Source: Acidimicrobiia bacterium (GTDB lineage: Bacteria; Actinomycetota; Acidimicrobiia; IMCC26256; PALSA-610). From it: a stretch of DNA of 64,000 bases. The notes under the pieces are model-generated. The model was given only the letters and a program-made list of their open reading frames with translations, was not told the DNA's origin and did no database searches. This document shows, piece by piece, positions 1-7,617 of this stretch. The stretch lies in the NCBI GenBank assembly GCA_036271555.1, contig DATBAK010000103.1:1-64000 (forward strand), given 5' to 3'. The stretch's first letter is position 1. Every line of letters starts with the position of its first letter. Position numbers and translations under genes: made by a program.

Positions 1-298
1 GCGACCATTCGAGCGGAGCGGGTGAGTGGGTGCCGCGAGCTGCGGTCGGAGTGCCGTGCCGAGACGAGCGAGGACGCGACCATTCGAGCGGAGCGGGTGA
101 GTGGGCGCCGCGACCGCGGTCGGAGTCCCGTGCCGAGACGAGCGAGGACGCGACCATCGGAGCGGAGCGGGTGAGTGGGTGCCGCGACCGCGGTCGGAGT
201 CCCGTGCCGAGACGAGCGAGGACGCGACCATCGGAGCGGAGCGGGTGAGTGGGCGCCGCGAGCTGCGGTCGGAGTCCCGTGCCGAGACGAGCGAGGAC
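1..298. repeat. 74-75 bp tandem repeat, 4 full units plus a decayed fifth
   Basis: Four head-to-tail units begin at 1, 76, 150 and 224 (lengths 75, 74, 74, 75) and a degenerate fifth begins at 299 and fades by about 323. Each unit runs from GCGACCATTCGAGCGGAGCG-type sequence to CGAGACGAGCGAGGAC. Units differ mainly in alternating GAGCTG/GACCGC and TTCG/TCGG blocks. The mixed 74/75 length breaks reading frame between units, so the ORFs across it are not coding repeats. The array starts at the window edge and probably continues to the left. The unit resembles the dispersed GCGAGCG-rich elements found elsewhere in the window. Confidence 0.9.
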
Positions 299-343
299 GC
301 GACAATCGAAGCGGACCGCGCACCCGCGAGCGAGAATGACGCC

Positions 344-433
344 GTGAGCACCCGCACGCTGCTGATCCTCGCGGCGCTCACCGGTCTGCTCATCCTCGTG
401 GCGTTCGCGCTGCAGGTCGTGGTCTCCCGGTGA
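344..433 (+). CDS. 29-aa single-pass membrane peptide, unknown function
   Basis: A GTG start gives a 29-residue protein that is almost entirely one hydrophobic helix (LLILAALTGLLILVAFALQV) with a short basic N-terminus (STR) and a final Arg. It ends 4 nt before the FkbM methyltransferase start, so the two are probably co-translated. No clear Shine-Dalgarno is visible. The preceding tandem repeat ends only about 20 nt upstream, so the promoter would have to lie within or just after the repeat. It could be a chance hydrophobic ORF; the tight spacing to a real gene is the main support. Confidence 0.4.
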   Translation: MSTRTLLILAALTGLLILVAFALQVVVSR

Positions 434-437
434 GCCG

Positions 438-1214
438 ATGGGGCGCCTGACCGTCGAGGCCCGGCGCCGCGCGTTGCGCGCGATCTCGGGGTCGCGCCTC
501 GAGGCTCCGTTGCGGAGCCTGCACACGCGGCTGACCCGGAGTGGCGCGGCGCGCTACGACCGGCTCGCGACCGAGATCATGAGCCGTGTGCTGCGCGCCG
601 ACTCGGCGTGCATCGACGTCGGCTGCTACCGCGGGCAGATCCTGCGCGAGATGCAGCGGCTCGCACCGCAGGGCCTTCACATCGCGTACGAGCCGGTGCC
701 CGCGAACTACGAGTGGCTCGTCGCGCACTTTCCGGACGTCACGATCCATCCGTGCGCGTTGAGCGACGCGCCCGGCACCGCGACCTTCCAGCACGTGCAG
801 GGTCGCCCCGCGCGCAGCGGGCTGCGGCGCGTGCCGTACCCCGATGCCGACGAGGTGGTCGTCGAGATCGAGGTCGCGATCGACACGATCGACCGCACGG
901 TGCCCTCGGGCACCGTGATCGAGCTCGTGAAGATCGACGTCGAGGGCGCGGAGCTCCAGGTCTTCCGCGGCGCGGCGCGTGTGCTCGACGAGTGTCACCC
1001 CACGTTGCTCTTCGAGCACGCGCCGTACACCGCCGCCGCGTACGGCACGACACCCGCGGCACTCCACGCGCTGCTCACGGGCGAGCACGGCTACGGCGTC
1101 TCCCGATTCGACGACTGGCTCGCCGGGAGGCCCGCGCTCGGCGCCGCGGAGTTCATCGAGGAGGTCGAGCAGGGCCGCTCGACGAACTTCGTGGCCACGG
1201 TGCCGCCCCGCTGA
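438..1214 (+). CDS. FkbM-family SAM-dependent methyltransferase
   Basis: 258 residues. Motif I IDVGCYRGQ (about 59-67) is the SAM-binding glycine loop, followed by an acidic residue at the strand 2 end (AYEPVP). The FkbM signature KIDVEGAE lies at about 165-172, followed by L.VFRGA. The family O-methylates sugars or other hydroxyls on natural products and surface glycans; the substrate cannot be read from sequence. It follows a tiny membrane ORF by 4 nt and precedes the lipoamide dehydrogenase by 38 nt, so it may be the first substantial gene of that run, though its job is unrelated to lipoate. Confidence 0.85.
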   Translation: MGRLTVEARRRALRAISGSRLEAPLRSLHTRLTRSGAARYDRLATEIMSRVLRADSACIDVGCYRGQILREMQRLAPQGLHIAYEPVPANYEWLVAHFPDVTIHPCALSDAPGTATFQHVQGRPARSGLRRVPYPDADEVVVEIEVAIDTIDRTVPSGTVIELVKIDVEGAELQVFRGAARVLDECHPTLLFEHAPYTAAAYGTTPAALHALLTGEHGYGVSRFDDWLAGRPALGAAEFIEEVEQGRSTNFVATVPPR

Positions 1215-1252
1215 CCAAGCCGGGCGCGTGGTCCCGCGATCGATGGGGAAGA

Positions 1253-2686
1253 ATGGCGGGACAGCCCGGCGAGCACGAAGAGGTGAGTCCCACGGCCGAA
1301 GAGTTCGATGTCGTGATCATCGGCGGCGGCCCCGGCGGGTACGCCGCCGCGCTCTACGGCGCGTCGGCCGGTCTCCACATCGCGATGATCGAGGAGAGTC
1401 GCGTCGGCGGGACCTGCCTGAACTGCGGCTGCATCCCCGCCAAGGAGCTGCTCGAGACCGCGACCGTGCTGCGCACCGTGCGCGGCGCCTCGACGTTCGG
1501 CGTCGAGGTCGGTGACGCGCTGGTCGACCTCTCGGTCAGCCAGGTTCGCAAGCAGCAGGTCGTCGACCGGCTGGTCGGCGGGCTCGAGACCCTGCTGAAG
1601 GGCCGCAAGGTCACGGTCGTGCCCGGCACCGGCACGCTCGTCGGCGGTCCGGGGCCGAGCCACCTCGTGCGCGTCTCGGACGGCACCGAGCTACGCGGCA
1701 CGAACGTGGTGCTCGCGACCGGGTCGTGGCCACGCGCGCTGCCGGGCTACGAGTTCGACGGCACGCGCATCCTCTCCTCCGAACACGTGCTCACGCTCGA
1801 CCATGTGCCCGAGCGGACCGCCGTGATCGGCGGCGGCGCGATCGGTTGTGAGTTCGCGTCGTTCCTCGTCGACGTCGGCAGTCAGGTCACCGTGCTCGAA
1901 GCGCTGCCGCAGGTGCTCGGCGCGGTCGACAAGCAGGTCGCGCAGCTCGCGGTGCGCCAGTTCGCGAAGCGCGGCATGCAGGTGTTCACGGGGGTGACGG
2001 TCGCCAATCCCGAGATGGGTGAGAAGTCCGTCGTCGTGCCGTACCGCACCGAGAAGGGCGAGGAACGGCTCGAAGTCGACGCGGTGATCGTGAGCATCGG
2101 TCGCAGCCCGCGATCGTCGGGCGCGGGGATCCGTGAGGCGGGTGTCGTCGTCGACGAGCGCGGTTTCGTCGCCGTCGACGCGCAGATGCGCACGAACGTC
2201 GCGGGTGTCTACGCGGTCGGCGACCTCGTCGCGACGCCCCAGCTCGCGCACGTCGGCTTCGCCGAGGCGATCATCGCGATCAAGGCGATGCTCGGCGAGG
2301 ACCCGGCCGGGCTCGACTACGGCAAGGTGCCGTGGGGCATCTACTGCCATCCCGAGGTCGCGTTCTGCGGCATGACCGAGGAGCAGGCGCGCGCCGCGGG
2401 CCACGACGTCGTGACCTCGGTCCACCGTTTCGGCGGCAACGGCCGCGCGCTGATCGTCGGCGAGCCCGACGGCCTCGTGAAGATCGTGGCCGAGCGCGAC
2501 GGGCCGTTGCTCGGCGTGCACATCGTCGGTCCGTGGGCGACCGAGCTGATCGCCGAGGGCTACCTGTCGGTGAACTGGGAGGCGACGGCGGCCGATCTCG
2601 GCCTGCTCATCCATGCCCACCCCACCTTGAGCGAGCTGTTCGGGGAGTCGGCGCTCGCGCTGACCGGCCGCAGCCTGCACGGCTGA
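1253..2686 (+). CDS. lpd: dihydrolipoyl dehydrogenase (E3)
   Basis: FAD/NAD flavoprotein that reoxidises dihydrolipoyl groups of 2-oxoacid dehydrogenase complexes. From ATG 1253 it is 477 aa; an in-frame GTG at 1283 would give 467 aa, nearer the usual N-terminus. Visible features: FAD-binding GGGPGGYAAA (24-33), redox pair C55/C60 in GGTCLNCGCIPAK, an NAD-binding GGGAIGCEFAS Rossmann loop, and the C-terminal HPTLSE segment with the catalytic His-Glu pair. The residue between the redox cysteines that is normally Val is Cys58, giving three closely spaced cysteines. The E2 gene follows after 16 nt. Confidence 0.93.
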   Translation: MAGQPGEHEEVSPTAEEFDVVIIGGGPGGYAAALYGASAGLHIAMIEESRVGGTCLNCGCIPAKELLETATVLRTVRGASTFGVEVGDALVDLSVSQVRKQQVVDRLVGGLETLLKGRKVTVVPGTGTLVGGPGPSHLVRVSDGTELRGTNVVLATGSWPRALPGYEFDGTRILSSEHVLTLDHVPERTAVIGGGAIGCEFASFLVDVGSQVTVLEALPQVLGAVDKQVAQLAVRQFAKRGMQVFTGVTVANPEMGEKSVVVPYRTEKGEERLEVDAVIVSIGRSPRSSGAGIREAGVVVDERGFVAVDAQMRTNVAGVYAVGDLVATPQLAHVGFAEAIIAIKAMLGEDPAGLDYGKVPWGIYCHPEVAFCGMTEEQARAAGHDVVTSVHRFGGNGRALIVGEPDGLVKIVAERDGPLLGVHIVGPWATELIAEGYLSVNWEATAADLGLLIHAHPTLSELFGESALALTGRSLHG

Positions 2687-2702
2687 AGAGAGGATTCGCA
2701 GC

Positions 2703-4103
2703 GTGGATGTCACGATGCCGCAGCTCGGTGAGACCGTCACCGAGGGAACGATCACGAAGTGGTTCAAGCAGGTCGGCGAGCAGATCAAGGCCGACGAGCC
2801 GCTGTTCGAGGTGTCGACCGACAAGGTCGACTCCGAGGTCCCCGCGCCGACGTCGGGCGTCGTGAGCGAGATCCTCGTGCCCGAAGGCGAGACGGTCGCG
2901 GTCGGTGTGAAGCTCGCGGTCATCGGCGACGCTTCCGCCGGCGGTGCCGCCGCGCCGGCGCCCGCCGAGGCGGAAGCACCCGCACCGGAGGCACCGGCAC
3001 CCGAGGCACCGGCACCCGCGCCCGCGCCGCAGCCCCAAGCCCAGGCCGTGCCCGTCGCGCCGACCCCGCCGCCCGCTCCCGCACCGGCACCTGCGGCGCC
3101 GGCACCGGCGCCCGCGGCACCCGCGACCAACGGCGTGCCCGCGGGCACGGTCACGTCGCCACTCGTGCGCAAGCTGCTGAACGAGTACGACCTCGACGCG
3201 GGCCAGATCCGCGGTACCGGCGACGGCGGTCGCATCACGCGCAACGACGTGCTCGACGCCGCGCGCTCACGCGGCCCCGCCGCGCCGGCCACGGCTCCCG
3301 CACCGGCCGCGCCCACGACTCCCGCACCGGCCCCACCGGCCGCGCGGGCTCCCGCGGTCGTCGCGCCCGCGCCCGTCGCGCGCGCCGCGGGCGACACGGT
3401 CGTCGAGTTCGACAACATCCGTCGCCGCACCGCGGAGCACATGGTGCGGTCGAAGGCGACGAGCGCGCACGTCTACACGTCGGTCGAGGTCGACTACGAG
3501 CGCATCGAGCGGGTGCGGCGCGCGCACGGCGATCGCTTCCGCGCCGAAGAGGGCTTCACGCTCACGTACCTCCCGTTCATCTGCCGCGCGTTCTCCGACG
3601 TCGTACGCCAGTACCCGAACGTGAACGCGAGCGTCGACGGCGACTCGCTGATCGTGCATCACGACATCCACCTCGGCATCGCGGTCGACCTCGACTTCAG
3701 GGGCCTGCTCGCGGTCGTCGTCCGTAACGTCGACGGCAAGCGTCTGCGCCTCATCGCGCGCGAGATCCGCGACCTGGCGACCCGCGCGAAGCAGCGCACG
3801 CTCACGCCCGACGAGGTGGTCGGCGGCACGTTCACGATCACGAACATGGGTCCGTTCGGCACCGCGTTGACGTTGCCGATCATCAACCAACCGCAGGTCG
3901 CCATCCTCGCCACCGACGCGATCACGAAGAAGCCGGTCGTCGTCGAGGGCCCCGACGGCGAGGACACGATCGCGATCCATCACGTCGGCCACCTCGCGCT
4001 CGCGTGGGACCACCGTGCGTTCGACGGCGCCTACGCGGCCGCGTTCCTCGACGCACTCCGCACCGAGCTCGAGGACCACGACTGGGAACCCGAGTTGGCA
4101 TGA
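2703..4103 (+). CDS. sucB: 2-oxoacid dehydrogenase E2, SucB/DlaT-type dihydrolipoyl acyltransferase
   Basis: 466 aa from GTG 2703. One lipoyl domain (about 1-76) with lipoyl lysine K41 in STDKVDSE. Then a long Ala/Pro/Glu linker (77-150), a peripheral E3-binding domain (about 151-187, SPLVRKLLNEYDLD ... GGRITRNDV), a second Ala/Pro linker, and the catalytic acetyltransferase domain from about 232 ending in DHRAFDG (H437, D441). The order sucB-lipB-lipA is known from Mycobacterium (Rv2215, Rv2217, Rv2218). No E1 gene is present here. The 2-oxoglutarate role is inferred from synteny; a branched-chain or pyruvate E2 is possible. Its stop overlaps the next start in ATGA. Confidence 0.9.
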   Translation: MDVTMPQLGETVTEGTITKWFKQVGEQIKADEPLFEVSTDKVDSEVPAPTSGVVSEILVPEGETVAVGVKLAVIGDASAGGAAAPAPAEAEAPAPEAPAPEAPAPAPAPQPQAQAVPVAPTPPPAPAPAPAAPAPAPAAPATNGVPAGTVTSPLVRKLLNEYDLDAGQIRGTGDGGRITRNDVLDAARSRGPAAPATAPAPAAPTTPAPAPPAARAPAVVAPAPVARAAGDTVVEFDNIRRRTAEHMVRSKATSAHVYTSVEVDYERIERVRRAHGDRFRAEEGFTLTYLPFICRAFSDVVRQYPNVNASVDGDSLIVHHDIHLGIAVDLDFRGLLAVVVRNVDGKRLRLIAREIRDLATRAKQRTLTPDEVVGGTFTITNMGPFGTALTLPIINQPQVAILATDAITKKPVVVEGPDGEDTIAIHHVGHLALAWDHRAFDGAYAAAFLDALRTELEDHDWEPELA

Positions 4104-5845
4104 GCGCGCCCCTCCGGGTTCGCTGGCTCGGGCGCGTGCCCTACGCCGAGGCCGAGACCTTGCAGCGCGCGCTGCACGGCGGGTCGACCGACGATTACCT
4201 GCTGCTGCAGGAGCACCCGCACGTCTACACGTTGGGGTCGCGCGCCGATCTGCGCCACGTGCTCGTGCCGCCCGAGTCGGTGGGGGCGGAGCTGATCCGG
4301 GCCGACCGCGGCGGCGACGTCACGTATCACGGCCCCGGCCAGCTCGTGGGGTACCCGATCCTCTCGCTCGACGAGTGGCGCGCGGGTCAACGCGACGTCG
4401 TCGCGTACGTGCGGCGATTGGAGTCGGTGCTCGTCGCGGTGCTCGCCGACTTCGGTATCGAGTCGGTGCCGTGCCTCGACGGCCTCACCGGCGTGTGGGT
4501 CGGCGGCGAGAAGGTCGCGGCGATCGGCGTGCGCGTCGCGGGCGGTCGCACGCGCCACGGCTTCGCGCTCAACGTCGATCCCGATCTCACGATGTTCTCG
4601 CACATCGTTCCCTGCGGCATCGCGGATCGCGGCGTCACGTCGATGGCGCAGGTGCTCGGTCGCGCGCCCGACATGCGAGCGGTCGTCGACCGCGTCGTCG
4701 CGCGCTTCGCCGCGGCGTTCGAGCCCGACGAGCTCGAGCGTCAGGACGTCGTGTGGCGGGAGACCGCAGCCGACCTGTCCGCGTTCAGTGCTTCTGTCGG
4801 GCTCGCACGCTTCGCCCTCCCGGACGCCTCGGTCTCCAGCTCGGAAGAGCCGCGAAGCGCCTCGGCCGTCGCCGCGGGAACCCGCGCTTCCGACTCGACC
4901 GGAGCCGTGCCGGTGCGGCTCCTGGGCCGCCTGGCCGAAGCGGGGGTCGGTCCGCCGACCGCGGGCGCGCGTCCCGAGTGGATGCGGGTGAAGGCCCGCT
5001 TCGGCGACGGCTTCCTCGACGTGAAGAAGCTCGTGCGCGACCTCGACCTGCACACCGTGTGCGAGTCGGCGGGTTGCCCGAACATCTTCGAGTGCTGGGC
5101 CGACCGCACCGCGACGTTCATGATCCTCGGCGACCGCTGCACGCGCGCGTGCGGGTTCTGTCTCGTCGATACGCGCAAGCCGCTCGCCGTCGATCCCGGC
5201 GAACCCGAGCGCGTCGCGCACGCGGTGAAGACGATGGGCCTCGAGCACGCGGTCATCACGTGCGTCGCGCGCGACGACCTGCCCGACGGCGGCGCGGCCG
5301 TGTTCGCGGCGACGATCCGCGCGATCCGGCGCGTGAGTCCGGGGACGGGGGTCGAGGTGCTGATCTCCGACTGCCACGGCGCCGCCGACGCACTCGCCAC
5401 GATCTTCGACGCGCGCCCGGACGTGCTCGCGCACAATCTCGAGACGGTCGCGCGGCTGCAGCGCGCGGCGCGACCATCGGCGGGGTACGCGCGCTCGCTC
5501 GCGGTGCTCGCGCGCGCGAGCGATGCCGGGCTCGTCACGAAATCGAGCGTGATCCTCGGCATGGGCGAGACCGAAGCCGAGGTGCGCGGCGCGCTCGCCG
5601 ACCTGCGCGGCGTCGGCGTCGACATCGTCACGCTCGGCCAGTACCTCCAGCCCACCGCTCGCCATCTGCCGATCGCGCGCTGGTGGACGCCCGAGGAGTT
5701 CGATCGGTTGCGCGGGGCCGGCGAAGCGCTCGGCTTCGCGCACGTCGAGTCGGGGCCCCTCGTCCGCTCCAGCTACCACGCCAAGCGAAGCCTCCACGAG
5801 GCTTCACCGAATCTGCCGGAAACGATCGCAGTCCCCGGACGGTGA
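4100..5845 (+). CDS. lipB-lipA: LipB-LipA fusion: octanoyltransferase joined to lipoyl synthase
   Basis: One uninterrupted 581-codon frame begins in the ATGA overlap with the E2 gene. Residues 1-215 are a complete LipB: RGGDVTYHGPGQ (70-81), catalytic Lys in GGEKVAAIG (K138) and Cys in VPCGIADRGVTSM (C172). Residues about 222-270 form a Ser/Ala-rich linker. From about 271 it is a complete radical-SAM LipA: auxiliary cluster cysteines 321, 326, 332 (CESAGCPNIFEC), SAM-cluster cysteines 347, 351, 354 (CTRACGFC) and the C-terminal RSSY (556-559). Together they would transfer octanoate to E2 and insert both sulfurs. Usually these are separate adjacent genes; no stop codon or separate start with a ribosome site is visible between them. 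A sequencing error removing a stop cannot be excluded. Confidence 0.93.
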   Translation: MSAPLRVRWLGRVPYAEAETLQRALHGGSTDDYLLLQEHPHVYTLGSRADLRHVLVPPESVGAELIRADRGGDVTYHGPGQLVGYPILSLDEWRAGQRDVVAYVRRLESVLVAVLADFGIESVPCLDGLTGVWVGGEKVAAIGVRVAGGRTRHGFALNVDPDLTMFSHIVPCGIADRGVTSMAQVLGRAPDMRAVVDRVVARFAAAFEPDELERQDVVWRETAADLSAFSASVGLARFALPDASVSSSEEPRSASAVAAGTRASDSTGAVPVRLLGRLAEAGVGPPTAGARPEWMRVKARFGDGFLDVKKLVRDLDLHTVCESAGCPNIFECWADRTATFMILGDRCTRACGFCLVDTRKPLAVDPGEPERVAHAVKTMGLEHAVITCVARDDLPDGGAAVFAATIRAIRRVSPGTGVEVLISDCHGAADALATIFDARPDVLAHNLETVARLQRAARPSAGYARSLAVLARASDAGLVTKSSVILGMGETEAEVRGALADLRGVGVDIVTLGQYLQPTARHLPIARWWTPEEFDRLRGAGEALGFAHVESGPLVRSSYHAKRSLHEASPNLPETIAVPGR

Positions 5846-5864
5846 CCTGAGAGACTCGGGGCTC

Positions 5865-6425
5865 ATGGGCAAGGTCCTCGACGAGATCGGTCCCGACCTG
5901 GCGGCGTGGATCGCCCGGCAGCCGATGTTCTTCGTGGCCACCGCGCCGAGCGGCGCCGACGGTCACGTCAACGTGTCGCCCAAGGGCCTCGCCGGCCTCG
6001 CGGTGCTCGGGCCGCACCGCTGCGCGTACCTCGACCTCACCGGGAGCGGAGTCGAGACGATCGCCCACGTGCGCGAGAACGGCCGCATCACCATCATGTT
6101 CTGCGCGTTCGAGGGTGCGGCGCGCATCGTCCGCTTCCACGGTCGCGGGGTCGTGCACCCGCTCGACTCCGCGGGCTTCGACGCGCTCGCGTCGGAGTTC
6201 CCGGAGCTGCCGGGCCGGCGGGCGATCATCGAGATCGAGGTGACGCGCGTGTCGACGTCGTGCGGCTTCGGCGTGCCGCGCATGGAGCTCGTCGGCGAGC
6301 GCGACGAGCTGCTGAAGTGGTCGGACCGCAAGGATGACGACGAGCTCGCCGAGTACCACCACACGAGGAACGCGACGAGCATCGACGGCATCCCGAGCCA
6401 TCTCGACTCCGAGCCGGTGTCATGA
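5865..6425 (+). CDS. pyridoxamine 5'-phosphate oxidase-family (flavin split-barrel) protein
   Basis: 186 aa. The N-terminal stretch (WIARQPMFFVATAPSGADGHVNVSPKG, described here by ends W16 and G42) and the FCAFEGAARIVRFHGRG segment match the split-barrel flavoproteins annotated as PPOX-family, where the barrel binds FMN or F420. The family includes reductases and heme-binding proteins, so no specific reaction is claimed. It starts 19 nt after lipA. Its stop TGA (6423-6425) is overlapped by the first of two micro-ORFs that lead to the peptidase gene. Confidence 0.8.
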   Translation: MGKVLDEIGPDLAAWIARQPMFFVATAPSGADGHVNVSPKGLAGLAVLGPHRCAYLDLTGSGVETIAHVRENGRITIMFCAFEGAARIVRFHGRGVVHPLDSAGFDALASEFPELPGRRAIIEIEVTRVSTSCGFGVPRMELVGERDELLKWSDRKDDDELAEYHHTRNATSIDGIPSHLDSEPVS

Positions 6426-6438
6426 GCGACTCGGTGTC

Positions 6439-6525
6439 ATGAGCAGCCAGGTGCAGGCCGAAGGCGCGGTCAGCAGTGGCGACCGAAACGGCTCGCTTCG
6501 AACGCCGAAGGTCGGAGCCGCATGA
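6439..6525 (+). CDS. 28-codon micro-ORF bridging the PPOX and M24 genes
   Basis: Between the PPOX gene and the M24 peptidase the frames are chained by ATGA overlaps. ATG 6422 opens a 6-codon ORF (MSDSVS) that ends at 6442. ATG 6439 opens this 28-codon ORF, and its TGA at 6523-6525 overlaps the ATG (6522) of the peptidase. A 13-nt direct repeat CGGTGTCATGAGC (6415-6427 and 6432-6444) created the duplicated stop/start. No protein family is recognisable (MSSQVQAEGAVSSGD...). It may be a translated coupling relay or merely a decayed spacer. Confidence 0.3.
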   Translation: MSSQVQAEGAVSSGDRNGSLRTPKVGAA

Positions 6526-7607
6526 GCGGCTACTCCGACCGCATCGCGCGCGTGCGCGCGCGCATGGACGACGCGGGCGTCGACGTCGTGCTCCTCTCGG
6601 TCGGCGCCGACCTGCCGTACCTCACGGGCTACGAGGCGATGCCGCTCGAACGGCTCACGATGCTCGTGCTGCCGCGCCGCGGCGACGCGCAGCTCGTCGT
6701 CGCGCGGCTCGAAGCACCGCGAGTGGCGCCGCAACCCGACTTCGAGATCGTCCCGTGGTCGGAGCCCGGCGATCCGATCGCGCTCGTCGCGAGCATGGTC
6801 GGCGGCGCGCAGCAGGTCGCGATCGGCGATCAGACCTGGGCCGGGTTCGCGCTCGACCTCCAGCGCGCGCTGCCGAAGGCGGAGTTCCGGCGCGCCTCGC
6901 GCATCGTGAGCGCGGTGCGCGCGGTGAAGGACGCCGACGAGATCGCGGCCCTCCGCGCGGCGGGCGCCGCGGTCGACACGGTCGCGGCCGACATGCGCGC
7001 CCGGCCGTTCGCGGGTCGCACCGAGCTCGACGTGCACCGCGAGCTCGTCGACCGCATGCTCGAGCTCGGTCATCAGCACGCCAACTTCGCGATCGTCGGC
7101 GCGGCCGATCACGCCGCGAGCCCGCATCACGAGCCCGGCGCGCGCGTCATCAACGACGGCGACGTCGTCCTCTGCGACTTCGGCGGCACGATGAACGGCT
7201 ACTGCTCCGACATCACGCGCATGTTCCACGTCGGCGAGCCCGGCACCGAGGTGCGCGACACGTACGCGGTCCTGCAGGACGCGCAGGAGGCCGGTGTGCG
7301 CGCCGCGCAGGTCGGCACGCCGTGCGAGGCGGTCGACGCGGCGGCGCGCTCGGTCATCGCGAGCGCGGGTCTCGGCGAGCACTTCATCCACCGCACGGGC
7401 CACGGCATCGGCGTCGAGGCGCACGAGGATCCGTACATCGTCGCGGGCAACACCGATGCGCTCGTCGCCGGCAACGCGTTCAGCGTCGAGCCCGGCATCT
7501 ATCTCGCCGGCCGTTTCGGCCTGCGGCTCGAGGACATCGTCGTCGCGACCGCGGCCGGACCCGAGCGACTCAACCACGCCGACCGCGGCATCGCCGTCGT
7601 CGGCTGA
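6522..7607 (+). CDS. M24-family aminopeptidase (Xaa-Pro dipeptidase/aminopeptidase-like)
   Basis: 361 aa. The N-terminal creatinase-like domain (1-130) is followed by the pita-bread metallopeptidase domain with all five dinuclear metal ligands: D219 (CDFGG), D230 (SDITR), H294 (RTGHGIG), E323 (SVEPGIY) and E337 (RLEDIV). The family removes residues before proline or cleaves Xaa-Pro dipeptides in the cytoplasm using Mn or Co. The ATG lies in an ATGA overlap with a micro-ORF. A downstream membrane protein starts 10 nt after its stop. Confidence 0.9.
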   Translation: MSGYSDRIARVRARMDDAGVDVVLLSVGADLPYLTGYEAMPLERLTMLVLPRRGDAQLVVARLEAPRVAPQPDFEIVPWSEPGDPIALVASMVGGAQQVAIGDQTWAGFALDLQRALPKAEFRRASRIVSAVRAVKDADEIAALRAAGAAVDTVAADMRARPFAGRTELDVHRELVDRMLELGHQHANFAIVGAADHAASPHHEPGARVINDGDVVLCDFGGTMNGYCSDITRMFHVGEPGTEVRDTYAVLQDAQEAGVRAAQVGTPCEAVDAAARSVIASAGLGEHFIHRTGHGIGVEAHEDPYIVAGNTDALVAGNAFSVEPGIYLAGRFGLRLEDIVVATAAGPERLNHADRGIAVVG

Positions 7608-7617
7608 TCCCCACCGC

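Noticed and set aside
1-300. Tandem array considered as CRISPR
   Set aside because: Units are contiguous 74-75 bp repeats without unique spacers.
608-1252. Extension of lpd upstream to 608
   Set aside because: That part is an out-of-frame shadow of the FkbM methyltransferase gene.
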